6,226 bases of DNA from Candidatus Altimarinota bacterium (GTDB lineage: Bacteria; Patescibacteriota; Gracilibacteria; UM-FILTER-43-11). A program made the translations under genes and the position numbers. The DNA lies in the NCBI GenBank assembly GCA_029934675.1, contig JAOZLT010000027.1, forward strand, positions 1 to 6,226, in the 5' to 3' direction. Below are positions 1 to 6,209 of the stretch, one piece after another; positions within the stretch are counted from its first letter, which is position 1, and the number at the start of each line of letters is the position of its first letter. The notes below the pieces were generated by a model. That model made no database searches and had not been told where the DNA came from. It worked only from the letters and a program-made list of their open reading frames with translations.

Positions 1-463
1 AACTATGGCCTCGCTTTTTTCAAAGCCCAGGAAGCGGCTGGTCAAACCCTGCCGCTTGCAGGAACCCTGCTTTTGACAGTCTCGCCCCGTGATCGTCAGG
101 GAGCCCTTGAAGTAGCAACCCGCTTTTCTGAACTAAATTTCACCATTAAAGCGACCAAAGGAACCCCATCAATTTCTGGTCGATAACGGTATTAAATCTG
201 ATATTATTCTTAAACGTCATGAGGGCCGACCCAACATTGTCGATGCGATTACCAACAACGAAGTGCAGCTGGTGGTCAATACACCGAGCGGCAAACTCAG
301 CACCGTTGATGATTCCTATATCCGTAAAACGGCGATTAAATACAAGGTTTCCTATATCACCACCATGGCGGCAGCCATCGCCGCTGCCAAAGGCATCTCT
401 GCAACCCGCAAAGGTTATGGTGAGGTCAAAAGTCTGCAACGATATCATGCTGATATTGGTTAA
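1..463 (+). pseudogene. carB: Carbamoyl-phosphate synthase large chain, C-terminal part, frameshifted
   Basis: This is the 3' end of carB; the rest lies before the window. CarB makes carbamoyl phosphate from bicarbonate, ATP and glutamine-derived ammonia for pyrimidine and arginine synthesis in the cytoplasm. What remains is the end of the second synthetase half and the MGS-like allosteric domain (FFKAQEAAG, TVSPRDRQGA, KATKGT, then HEGRPNIVDAI, NTPSGK, IRKTAIKYKV, and the end QRYHADIG). The first frame runs from base 1 to a TAA at 184-186. The family sequence resumes in the +1 frame at about base 167 and ends with a TAA at 461-463. The switch falls in a run of four C at 164-167; with one C fewer, ATKGT-HQFLVDNGI reads through. 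As written, the product loses roughly the last 100 residues, including most of the allosteric effector site, but not the catalytic core. Either a real mutation or a homopolymer sequencing error is possible. Family identity is sure. Confidence 0.9.
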
Positions 464-507
464 AAAGTGGTCAGTAAAGCCAGAATCTAGACGTAAGTGG
501 TGGGCAA

Positions 508-536
508 CAGTTAACTGCACATTAATGCCTTGGCAT
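508..536. repeat. Two short palindromes in the carB downstream spacer
   Basis: A perfect 10-base palindrome, CAGTTAACTG, lies at 508-517. A hairpin ATGCC-TT-GGCAT lies at 525-536. Copies of the half-site recur in the same spacer: TTAACTGT at 573-580 and ACAGTTAA at 619-626, which are inverse to each other. No T-run follows the hairpin, so it is not an obvious carB terminator. Operator sites for a regulator are possible, but short AT-rich palindromes also arise by chance. Confidence 0.3.
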
Positions 537-662
537 GAGTATTGCTTGCTTGTTCAGTTTAAATATGGGTGATTAACTGTAGGTTCTCTCACAACTCTGA
601 ACAGCGAATCGAAATCCGACAGTTAAATATACTTTTTACAATAAATTCAAGATTTTATAACC

Positions 663-689
663 AAAAAGTGGTGCGTATTGCTACTTTTT
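663..689. repeat. Inverted repeat AAAAAGT...ACTTTTT just upstream of the riboswitch
   Basis: AAAAAGT at 663-669 is exactly complementary to ACTTTTT at 683-689, with a 13-base spacer. It ends ten bases before the first base of riboswitch stem P1. It could be an operator, or a weak bidirectional terminator because the arms themselves are A- and T-runs. The arms hold only one G-C pair, so an RNA hairpin would be weak. The role is unknown. Confidence 0.35.
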
Positions 690-698
690 ACGAATCCA

Positions 699-806
699 TC
701 AATACTTGAAAATGGCAAACCGCTCGAAAGAGCGGGACGCAAAACCACCGGCCTAAGTTTTTTGTTAAATGAAAATACGGTAGCGGGGTTGCCGGGTAAG
801 GATTGA
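699..806 (+). promoter_or_regulatory. Cyclic-di-GMP-I riboswitch (GEMM-I)
   Basis: This RNA aptamer binds cyclic di-GMP and controls the gene downstream. All the hallmarks are visible. P1 is formed by TCAAT-a-CTT (699-707) with AAG-g-ATTGA (798-806). The conserved GGCAAACC starts at 714. P2 is a perfect six-pair stem, CCGCTC (720-725) with GAGCGG (730-735), closed by a GAAA tetraloop. Then come GGGACGCAAA (734-743), CCGGCCTAA (748-756), an A/T-rich P3 arm, and GGTAGCGGGGTTGCCG (779-794). The base matching G20 of the Vibrio Vc2 aptamer is G (714), and the stacking A47 is A (741). G at position 20 predicts cyclic di-GMP, whereas the cGAMP-selective Geobacter variants carry A there. No U-tract terminator lies between the aptamer and the gene start at 854, so control of translation is more likely than control of termination. 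Confidence 0.95.
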
Positions 807-841
807 CACCGTCCGATGTCGATGCTTTCTGGCGTTGCATT

Positions 842-846
842 GGAGG
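842..846 (+). promoter_or_regulatory. Ribosome binding site GGAGG that sets the start at 854
   Basis: GGAGG lies seven bases before the ATG at 854. This fixes the start there and not at the in-frame TTG at 803, which lies inside the 3' strand of riboswitch stem P1 and has no Shine-Dalgarno sequence. The overlapping GGTGT (845-849) can pair with ACACC at 806-810, directly next to the P1 strand, which suggests a way for the riboswitch to hide or release the site. Confidence 0.8.
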
Positions 847-853
847 TGTAGTT

Positions 854-3358
854 ATGTTGTGTTTTAGCGACGGTTGGCGTATTCCACGTTTAGTTTTCCC
901 CCTCTTAATTCTCCTTCTTTTGTTTTTTTCTTTTTTGTCCAGTATCTCTCTGGCTTCCGAACTGACAATTACCTGGACGCCCAACAGTGAAAATGACCTG
1001 GCCGGGTACAAGATTTATTACGGAACTGAATCTTTAGATTACACTACTGTGGTTGATGTTGGAAATCCCGCTCCAAAAAATGGATTGCTAACGATTACCG
1101 TGGATGAATTTAATCCGGGATTGATTTATTATATCTCCGCTACAGCTTATAACGATAGTGGGCTTGAGAGTGATTATTGTCCCGAAATAGTTTGGGCATG
1201 TTCGATGTCGATACCAGAAAACAGAGCGCCGGTAGCCATCAACACTCATATAGATATGTACGAAGATAGTACAAGTAGTGGCAACCTTTTAGCTACTGAT
1301 TTAGATGGTGATATCTTAACTTTTGCACTGGTTAGTAACGGCTCTCTAGGTAGCGTCGTTATAACCGACACGGCAACCGGTACTTTTACTTACACACCGC
1401 AATTGAATGCAACCGGTAGCGACAGTTTTACCTTTATGGTAAATGATGGCCAGAATGATTCAAATATTGCTACAGTGACAGTTGCAGTGGAAATGCTGGT
1501 TGCGGTGGAACCTGAATTTTCATTTGAGTTAGGTGAAGTTTTGTCTGACAGTGATTGGTTGAGGGTCACTTTTGATAAAATTTTTATTGATCCTGTGGTA
1601 ATCGCTAAACCTGCCGGCAACGGCGACGCTGAACCTTGCGTGATTCAGATCAGAAATGTTGATTACAGTGGTTTTGAAGTTCGTCTTGAAAACTGGGATT
1701 ACCTGACCTGTGAACATGGTCCTGAAATGGTCGGTTTTATCGTGCTGGAACGTGGTAGCTTTATTTTGCCGAACGGGTCGTTGATTGAAGCCGGATACTT
1801 TACCACCAACAAAACCATTTCCTATGAAAATATTGTTTTTGCCCAGTCTTTCAAACAAGTACCGGTGGTTGCAGCTAGTGCGATTACGGTTAATGAAGAT
1901 GAAGCTATGGTCGGTAGATTACAGGACATTTCCATGTCAGGTTTCAATTTTCGAATACAGGAACAAGAGCTGAATGTCCAAGAACATGATTTTGAGAAAA
2001 TTGCCTATCTTGCCTGGGAACCGGGTTTCGGGTTGGTTGATGATCTTGTTTTTAAAGTGGGACAGACTGGCGATTTAGTGACTCATGACTGGTTTGAGGT
2101 TGATTTTTCCGGAAGTTTTGTTAATCCTCCGGTACTGCTTGCGGACATGCAATCTGCGGATGGTGGTGATACTGCAAATATACGTTATGATGCTTTGATA
2201 TTATCAAGTGTAAAACTCAAAATTTCAGAAGAGCAATCAAAAGACAGTGAGATTTCTCATACAACTGAAAATATTGGTTTTATGGTTTTCGATAGAGTTG
2301 ATCCAAACGCTGACCTTGACAAGGATGGCTTAAATTTTGCGGATGAGATTCTGCTCTATTTCAGTAACCCAGCAATTTCAGATAGTGATGGTGATGGTCT
2401 TGATGATGGTGCTGAAGTTACTTATTGGGGCTTTGACTGGAATGCTGATTTTGATGATGATGGTTTGGTAAATCTATTAGATAGGGATGCCGATGGTGAT
2501 GGTTATGCCGATGGAGTGGAGCTTGACGCAGGTTATGATCCAGCTGATGCCGATTCCTGGCCCGGTGTGGATAATTCTTTAACGATTGAATTTGGTGACC
2601 TGAAACTCGATTCAGAGTGGCAATATGTAACTTATGGAAAAGTTTTTGTAAATCCGGTTGTAATTGCTCATTTAGTCAGTAAAAACAACAGTAATCCTGG
2701 TGTTGTCCGGCTGAAAAACATTAATGCATCTGGATTTGACCTGCGCCTTCAGGAGTGGGATTATCTTGATGACAACCACACTTTTGAACGAGTAACGTAC
2801 ACAGTTGTGGAGAGTGGGAGCTATACTCTGGATGATGGGACTAGACTTGAAGCCGGCTACTTTGAAAGTGATGCGGCCTCAACTTATGATCAGATTGATT
2901 TCAAGCAAGTATTTAACGTTCAGCCTGTGGTTGTGGCAGCTATTGCGACAATTAACGAAAAAAATGCCGTTTGTGGACGCCTGCGAGGGATAACTACCGG
3001 TGGTCTAGAATTCAAGTTGCAAGAACAAGAGGTTAATGATAAGGAGCATGTGCTTGAAAAGATCTCTTATATTGCCTGGGAACCTTCTTCTGGAAACCTT
3101 GACGGCGTACTTTTTGAAGTTGGCAAGACTGCTGACAAAGTAAAACACGTAGATTATGCGGTTTATTTTGTGGAGAATTTCAGTAGTGATCCGATTCTAC
3201 TCACCGACATGCAGACCACCGATGGCGGTGACACCTCAGTAACTCGTTGTAAAACTGTAACTTCAGATAGCTTTGAAGTTTTTATTGAAGAAGAGAAGTC
3301 CAAAGATAACGAGATCAATCATACTTCGGAAGTAGTGGGCTATATGGCTTTTCAGTAG
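854..3358 (+). CDS. Secreted modular lectin-like adhesin under c-di-GMP riboswitch control
   Basis: The 834-residue protein is probably a surface or matrix adhesin. Residues 1-34 form a signal peptide: a long Leu/Phe core, then SLA before the likely cut. Next come a fibronectin-III-like domain (about 36-120; TWTPNSENDLAGYKIYYG) and a cadherin-like domain (about 123-213; DLDGDILTF, GTFTYTP, DSFTFMVNDG), as in large bacterial adhesins. Residues 222-480 and 576-834 are two gapless copies of one module, each made of three sub-repeats that resemble H-type lectin domains (F-x-x-P-V-V, S-G-F, H-x-x-E). Between them, 482-575 is a thrombospondin-3-like calcium linker with DxDxDG runs. I see no LPXTG, PEP-CTERM or transmembrane anchor at the C-terminus, so the protein is either released or held by binding glycan. 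The start at 854 follows GGAGG; an in-frame TTG at 803 is rejected. The lectin assignment rests on pattern and is tentative; the layout is sure. Confidence 0.9.
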   Translation: MLCFSDGWRIPRLVFPLLILLLLFFSFLSSISLASELTITWTPNSENDLAGYKIYYGTESLDYTTVVDVGNPAPKNGLLTITVDEFNPGLIYYISATAYNDSGLESDYCPEIVWACSMSIPENRAPVAINTHIDMYEDSTSSGNLLATDLDGDILTFALVSNGSLGSVVITDTATGTFTYTPQLNATGSDSFTFMVNDGQNDSNIATVTVAVEMLVAVEPEFSFELGEVLSDSDWLRVTFDKIFIDPVVIAKPAGNGDAEPCVIQIRNVDYSGFEVRLENWDYLTCEHGPEMVGFIVLERGSFILPNGSLIEAGYFTTNKTISYENIVFAQSFKQVPVVAASAITVNEDEAMVGRLQDISMSGFNFRIQEQELNVQEHDFEKIAYLAWEPGFGLVDDLVFKVGQTGDLVTHDWFEVDFSGSFVNPPVLLADMQSADGGDTANIRYDALILSSVKLKISEEQSKDSEISHTTENIGFMVFDRVDPNADLDKDGLNFADEILLYFSNPAISDSDGDGLDDGAEVTYWGFDWNADFDDDGLVNLLDRDADGDGYADGVELDAGYDPADADSWPGVDNSLTIEFGDLKLDSEWQYVTYGKVFVNPVVIAHLVSKNNSNPGVVRLKNINASGFDLRLQEWDYLDDNHTFERVTYTVVESGSYTLDDGTRLEAGYFESDAASTYDQIDFKQVFNVQPVVVAAIATINEKNAVCGRLRGITTGGLEFKLQEQEVNDKEHVLEKISYIAWEPSSGNLDGVLFEVGKTADKVKHVDYAVYFVENFSSDPILLTDMQTTDGGDTSVTRCKTVTSDSFEVFIEEEKSKDNEINHTSEVVGYMAFQ
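1517..2293 (+). repeat. Protein-level repeat, copy 1 of the 259-residue lectin-like module
   Basis: Codes for residues 222-480 of the adhesin. It matches 2579-3355 without gaps, with about 44% identity by hand count (113 of 259 residues). Shared blocks include DPVVIA/NPVVIA, RLxxWDYL, EAGYF, IQEQE/LQEQE, AWEP, DMQxxDGGDT and SKDxEIxHT. Inside it are three sub-repeats of about 85 residues. The DNA copies have diverged, so the duplication is old. Confidence 0.85.
2294..2578 (+). other. Coding segment for calcium-binding linker (thrombospondin-3-like)
   Basis: Encodes residues 481-575. Acidic runs DLDKDGLNFADE, DSDGDGLDDGAE, DFDDDGLVN and DADGDGYADGVE have the D-x-D-x-D-G pattern that binds calcium in type 3 thrombospondin repeats. 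It sits exactly between the two lectin-like copies and would form a stiff, calcium-dependent spacer. Confidence 0.8.
2579..3355 (+). repeat. Protein-level repeat, copy 2 of the 259-residue lectin-like module
   Basis: Codes for residues 576-834 and runs to the stop codon. It has the same length as copy 1 and aligns without insertions or deletions, which points to selection on the whole 259-residue unit and not on the single sub-repeats. The third sub-repeat ends the protein (VGYMAFQ), so no anchor follows. Confidence 0.85.
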
Positions 3359-3361
3359 AAC

Positions 3362-3444
3362 AACTCAAAGCAATTTGGAGTTCAAACAACTTGACACAGG
3401 GGGAAGCTGAGCTGACTCACAGAAAAATGTCACTGTATCTGTGA
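3362..3444 (+). other. Weak hairpins between the adhesin and beta-helix genes
   Basis: AACTCAAA (3362-3369) can pair with TTT-g-GAGTT (3374-3382) around a GCAA loop. TCACAG (3417-3422) is complementary to CTGTGA (3439-3444). Neither is followed by a T-run, so neither is a standard intrinsic terminator. They may attenuate read-through or bind a regulator. The two genes may still be co-transcribed. Confidence 0.3.
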
Positions 3445-3510
3445 TGGAGCAATTGACTGTTGACATACAAAAGGTTTTCTCATCTATCTGCTGATGACAA
3501 AATCTTGTTA

Positions 3511-3517
3511 AGGGGAG
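3511..3517 (+). promoter_or_regulatory. Ribosome binding site of the beta-helix gene
   Basis: AGGGGAG lies four bases before the ATG at 3522, a strong purine-rich site that supports this start. Confidence 0.7.
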
Positions 3518-3521
3518 AATA

Positions 3522-4958
3522 ATGACAAGCAAAAATAACAACTATGCTATTTATTTGATTGTTTTCGCAATATCATTTTTGATGACTGGGAATGTTTATG
3601 CCAAAACAATGCATCTGCATCCATCCGCTACAGGAACGAAGCATGACAATCATTATTATGAATTTTGGCAAATCCTACCAGTTGCGCCTGGTGATATAAT
3701 ATACTGCCATGATGACGGTACTACATACAATTACTCTTTTTCTTTAGATGGTTGGAAAGGAACTGCAGATCAGCCCATAACTATAATGACTGCATTGGGC
3801 GAGACACCCGTCATTAATAATGGATATATTGATATACTGAACTCACAGTATATTGAAATCAAAGGCTTGACCGTTACAGGTTCACAATATGCCGGTATTA
3901 TGCTTCAACAGGGCAGTCACCACATCACAGTAACAGATTGTATCGTGAAAAACAATGGTGGTGGTATCTGGATTGGAAATGGTGCCGGCACATCTAACAA
4001 AATATTAAATAATGAAGTTTCTTCCAATCAAACACAAGGTATTGCAGCGGACCATATTAATTGCACTCCAGGCAATGAAACAATAATGTCAGGTAATCAT
4101 GTTTATGATAACGGTTATATGGGATTTGAAATTAGTTCCAACTATTATATAGTAGAAAAAAATGTAGTACATAATAATGGCAAAGACTATGCGGGATCAA
4201 GTGGCATTCATCTTTTTGCATTCAGCCCAGAGGATGATGCCGGAGACAATAATATTATTCGTTATAATATAAGTTACAAAAACATTGAATTGGATGGTCC
4301 CGACGGGAATGGGATTCAATTGGATCAATGGTGCGACAATAATATGGTTTATTATAACTTGTGCTATAGCAATGATGGAGCAGGAATAAATATTTATGAT
4401 AGCTCTGGCAATACGATTTATAATAACACACTGTATGGGAATATGATTGACCCAGGCACATCCCACCTTCTCAAAGCAGAATTAACTCTTGCCAGTGATT
4501 ACTCTCACAATATTGATGGGACTAAAGAGAACACGATTACAAATAATATAATTACAGCCACTGGTCCCTCTGTTTATGCAATATATATTGATGAATTGAC
4601 TTCGGATAATCAAATTAATATCCGGAGAAATTTATTTTTCCAACAAAAGAATTCTCCGATTTATTGGATAAATAAAAATCCAGGTAACTCAATTAAAGAA
4701 TTTAATAATATATTAGGATATTCAGAGAATTTAGTCCAAGATCCACTTTTTATTGTCCAGTTTCCTCAAAAAAAATTGAACTTTAGCCTTCAAAATGGTT
4801 CGCCTGCAGTAGATTATGGGATTAACCTAAACCAACTTCAAGATATTTTAGGTAAAAAAATTTCCGGTACTGGAGCTGATTTAGGTGCATTTGAAACAGA
4901 AACAGACGACAAAGCCCCCGTACCACCAATGGATCTAAAAGCTGTCGAAACAAATTGA
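3522..4958 (+). CDS. Secreted right-handed parallel beta-helix protein
   Basis: The 478-residue protein begins with a signal peptide (residues 1-27, hydrophobic core then VYA before the cut). The N-terminal part (about 28-95) resembles the lead-in of PL6/chondroitinase-B-like proteins, with VAPGDIIYC, GWKGTADQPITI and PVINNGYIDI. Residues about 96-394 are a run of Asn/Gly/Ile-rich PbH1 coils (HITVTDCIVKNNGGGIWI, NTIYNNTLYGN, NTITNNIITA), the fold of many polysaccharide lyases, epimerases and glycan-binding proteins. Residues 395-458 (VQDPLF, LQNGSPAVDYG, GADLGAFE) match the choice-of-anchor Q type domain that often closes such proteins. The tail DDKAPVPPMDLKAVE looks like the first strand of a fibronectin-III domain, and then the protein ends. 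It probably acts outside the cytoplasm on an extracellular polysaccharide, but no catalytic residues could be assigned, so it may only bind or be structural. It lies 163 bases after the adhesin gene on the same strand, with its own good ribosome site, and a strong terminator follows it. Confidence 0.9.
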   Translation: MTSKNNNYAIYLIVFAISFLMTGNVYAKTMHLHPSATGTKHDNHYYEFWQILPVAPGDIIYCHDDGTTYNYSFSLDGWKGTADQPITIMTALGETPVINNGYIDILNSQYIEIKGLTVTGSQYAGIMLQQGSHHITVTDCIVKNNGGGIWIGNGAGTSNKILNNEVSSNQTQGIAADHINCTPGNETIMSGNHVYDNGYMGFEISSNYYIVEKNVVHNNGKDYAGSSGIHLFAFSPEDDAGDNNIIRYNISYKNIELDGPDGNGIQLDQWCDNNMVYYNLCYSNDGAGINIYDSSGNTIYNNTLYGNMIDPGTSHLLKAELTLASDYSHNIDGTKENTITNNIITATGPSVYAIYIDELTSDNQINIRRNLFFQQKNSPIYWINKNPGNSIKEFNNILGYSENLVQDPLFIVQFPQKKLNFSLQNGSPAVDYGINLNQLQDILGKKISGTGADLGAFETETDDKAPVPPMDLKAVETN

Positions 4959-4980
4959 TTTTTCAGCAGCCCGGTTTTTA

Positions 4981-5010
4981 GTAGCGGTTAACAACCGCTA
5001 CATTTTTTTT
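4981..5010 (+). terminator. Intrinsic terminator after the beta-helix gene
   Basis: GTAGCGGTT (4981-4989) pairs perfectly with AACCGCTAC (4993-5001) around a three-base loop, followed by A and eight T. It works for the plus strand. On the minus strand the hairpin is followed by an A-run, so it would not be an intrinsic terminator for the converging genes. Confidence 0.92.
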
Positions 5011-5028
5011 AAGCAATAACTGTTTCCA

Positions 5029-5793
5029 TTAATTCCCACTATTTCGCTTTGCTTTATTTCTATCAGATAGGTAATACCTACACACACATAGAATGAAAAG
5101 TGTATTAAATTTAAGGTATCTTTTCCATAATCGGCCAGGCTCCTGGGTTATTCGGTAAAACCACCCCATTCCTAAACGTTGTATCCAAAGTGGAGTTATT
5201 TTTTTTCTGCCTGAGATAAGGTCAAATGATCCTCCAACATGAATTATTACCGCTCGCTTAACGAGAGGTTTAATTTGTTGAAGTAAAAAATAACTTTTGG
5301 GACAACCTAGAGCAAGAAAAATTATATCAGGGTTTGTTGATTCTATCTCCTGTGTGACCCATGCCATACTCTTTTTATCTTTTGGAGTAACTATTTCGGT
5401 GATCCAGCGGGCCGGCTTGGAAAACTTGTTTTCAAATGCCTTTTCGGTTTCTGCGTTGGAGCCAATAACCATTATCTTATGAGTTTCTGAAAAACGATGC
5501 CACACCCGAAGTGCTGTTTCCGGGCCATAACAAGTGTCCTGAATATCTCCCCCCAAAAGTTGCAAATACCACACAAGAGGTCTCGCATCAGGAAGTAGAA
5601 GGTCAAAGCTGTTTAATGCCTGTCTGAAATCATGATCTGTAGCAGCCAGAGACAGAACCAAGGTATTTGAAGTGTCCACACAAAGAGGTTTCTGCGCCTG
5701 AATACTGTCTGATACTATATCTAATAGCTGATCATAAGTTCCCATATGAACTTTTGTTTTGAACACATTAAGTGACGGCAATAGTGATTTCAT
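5029..5793 (-). CDS. WecG/TagA/CpsF family (GT26) glycosyltransferase
   Basis: This enzyme moves a sugar, in known members N-acetylmannosamine or its uronate, from a nucleotide onto a lipid-linked acceptor at the inner face of the membrane during surface or secreted polysaccharide synthesis. Visible family marks, counted from the 5793 start: DTSNTLVLSLA (40-50), F-R-Q-A-L-N-S-x-D-L-x-L-P-D (56-69), LLGGD (79-83), IMVIGSN (107-113), LALGCPK (160-166), IHVGGSFDLISGRKK, and WIQRLGMGWFYRITQEP-RLWKRYL near the end. T41, N43 and D69 match the active-site positions described for TagA. Two oddities: PDARP replaces the usual PDG, and CPKSY replaces the usual PKQE. A basic, partly hydrophobic C-terminus suggests membrane contact. 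The 254-residue length is normal. I chose the ATG at 5793 because GGAG lies eight bases before it; the ATG at 5817 gives 262 residues and overlaps the upstream gene by ATGA but has no ribosome site. The true substrate is unknown. Confidence 0.9.
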   Translation of the reverse strand: MKSLLPSLNVFKTKVHMGTYDQLLDIVSDSIQAQKPLCVDTSNTLVLSLAATDHDFRQALNSFDLLLPDARPLVWYLQLLGGDIQDTCYGPETALRVWHRFSETHKIMVIGSNAETEKAFENKFSKPARWITEIVTPKDKKSMAWVTQEIESTNPDIIFLALGCPKSYFLLQQIKPLVKRAVIIHVGGSFDLISGRKKITPLWIQRLGMGWFYRITQEPGRLWKRYLKFNTLFILCVCRYYLSDRNKAKRNSGN

Positions 5794-5802
5794 GCTATAG
5801 GC

Positions 5803-5806
5803 TCCA
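5803..5806 (-). promoter_or_regulatory. Ribosome binding site that favours the 5793 start
   Basis: On the minus strand, GGAG lies at about 5802-5806, eight or so bases before the ATG at 5793 and within the start of the longer reading frame. No comparable purine tract precedes the ATG at 5817. Confidence 0.5.
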
Positions 5807-5813
5807 GTTTTTA

Positions 5814-6209
5814 TCATCCGAGTAAACGTTGGCAGACACTTGCCCAGCGTTTCATATAGTAAGCCATTTGGTGGAAATATGCCCGGGTTGGATCAGTCCA
5901 TACTTTTCCCTTAAAACGTTCAACCTGATCCTGAATAGACTCACTCAAACAAACAAACATTTCTGGATAACTGCTGCCACTCAATTTAAGCTCAGTTGTT
6001 AACCAGGGAAGCAGATCTTCAAGAATCATGATGCCGCCCCATTCATTTGCAGCATCATTCATGTAATTATGAGCATTCCTTTTATGTATAGCTACAGGAC
6101 TGCCAACTTTAACACTATGCCCCATAGCTTTAGCACAAGCCTGACAAAAATAGCCTGAATATATATCACCAAGTCGATCAATGTTCATACCGCCAATGGG
6201 ATAATTCAT
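5814..6209 (-). CDS. Short protein resembling the C-terminal part of a sugar-active enzyme
   Basis: The 131-residue frame holds a conserved-looking block: GGMNIDRLGDIYSGYFCQAC, then GHSVKVGSPV, HKRNAHNYMNDAANE, ILEDLLPWL, and a C-terminal part rich in Trp and Tyr. The order R-x-x-DI-x-x-GY, G-H-x-V, x-x-P, RN-x-H, D-x-x-x-E is like that in the C-terminal half of reversibly glycosylated polypeptide/UDP-arabinopyranose mutase-like and STELLO (DUF288)-like proteins. That is a memory-based resemblance, not a proven hit. Those proteins are clearly longer. Here an in-frame TAA lies only four codons upstream (6219-6221), there is no good ribosome site, and the first residues already look like mid-protein. 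It is therefore probably the 3' fragment of a larger gene cut by a frameshift or truncation near the window edge. Its stop overlaps the ATG at 5817 of the next gene, and both would sit in one glycan-synthesis operon. Confidence 0.6.
   Translation of the reverse strand: MNYPIGGMNIDRLGDIYSGYFCQACAKAMGHSVKVGSPVAIHKRNAHNYMNDAANEWGGIMILEDLLPWLTTELKLSGSSYPEMFVCLSESIQDQVERFKGKVWTDPTRAYFHQMAYYMKRWASVCQRLLG

Noticed and set aside
146..520. Minus-strand 124-residue frame over the carB tail
   Set aside because: Opposite-strand shadow of the carB sequence, with no ribosome site or domain-like pattern.
219..572. Plus-strand 117-residue frame over carB and the spacer
   Set aside because: Out-of-frame shadow; its translation has no family pattern, and the carB frame explains the region.
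635..661. Sigma-70-like promoter TTTACA with TATAAC
   Set aside because: The spacer is only 15 bases and the region is AT-rich, so matches are expected by chance. It remains the best weak candidate for the adhesin promoter.
669..683. Sigma-54-like promoter (TGG...TTGCT) upstream of the riboswitch
   Set aside because: The GG and GC elements are 10 bases apart in place of 12, and the -24 element reads TGGTGC, not TGGCAC.
699..806. cGAMP-selective (GEMM-Ib) riboswitch
   Set aside because: The specificity position equivalent to Vc2 G20 is G, not A, so cyclic di-GMP is the expected ligand.
688..1011. Minus-strand 107-residue frame across the riboswitch and signal peptide
   Set aside because: It lies opposite a structured RNA and a real signal peptide; the Lys/Arg-rich stretch is simply the reverse complement of the Leu/Phe-rich core.
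3460..3490. TTGACA -35 box before the beta-helix gene
   Set aside because: A perfect -35 hexamer, but the bases 17 further on (TCTATC) are a poor -10; not enough for a call.
4197..4466. Minus-strand frames within the beta-helix gene
   Set aside because: Ile/Asn-rich shadows of the AT-rich repeated coils; no independent signals.
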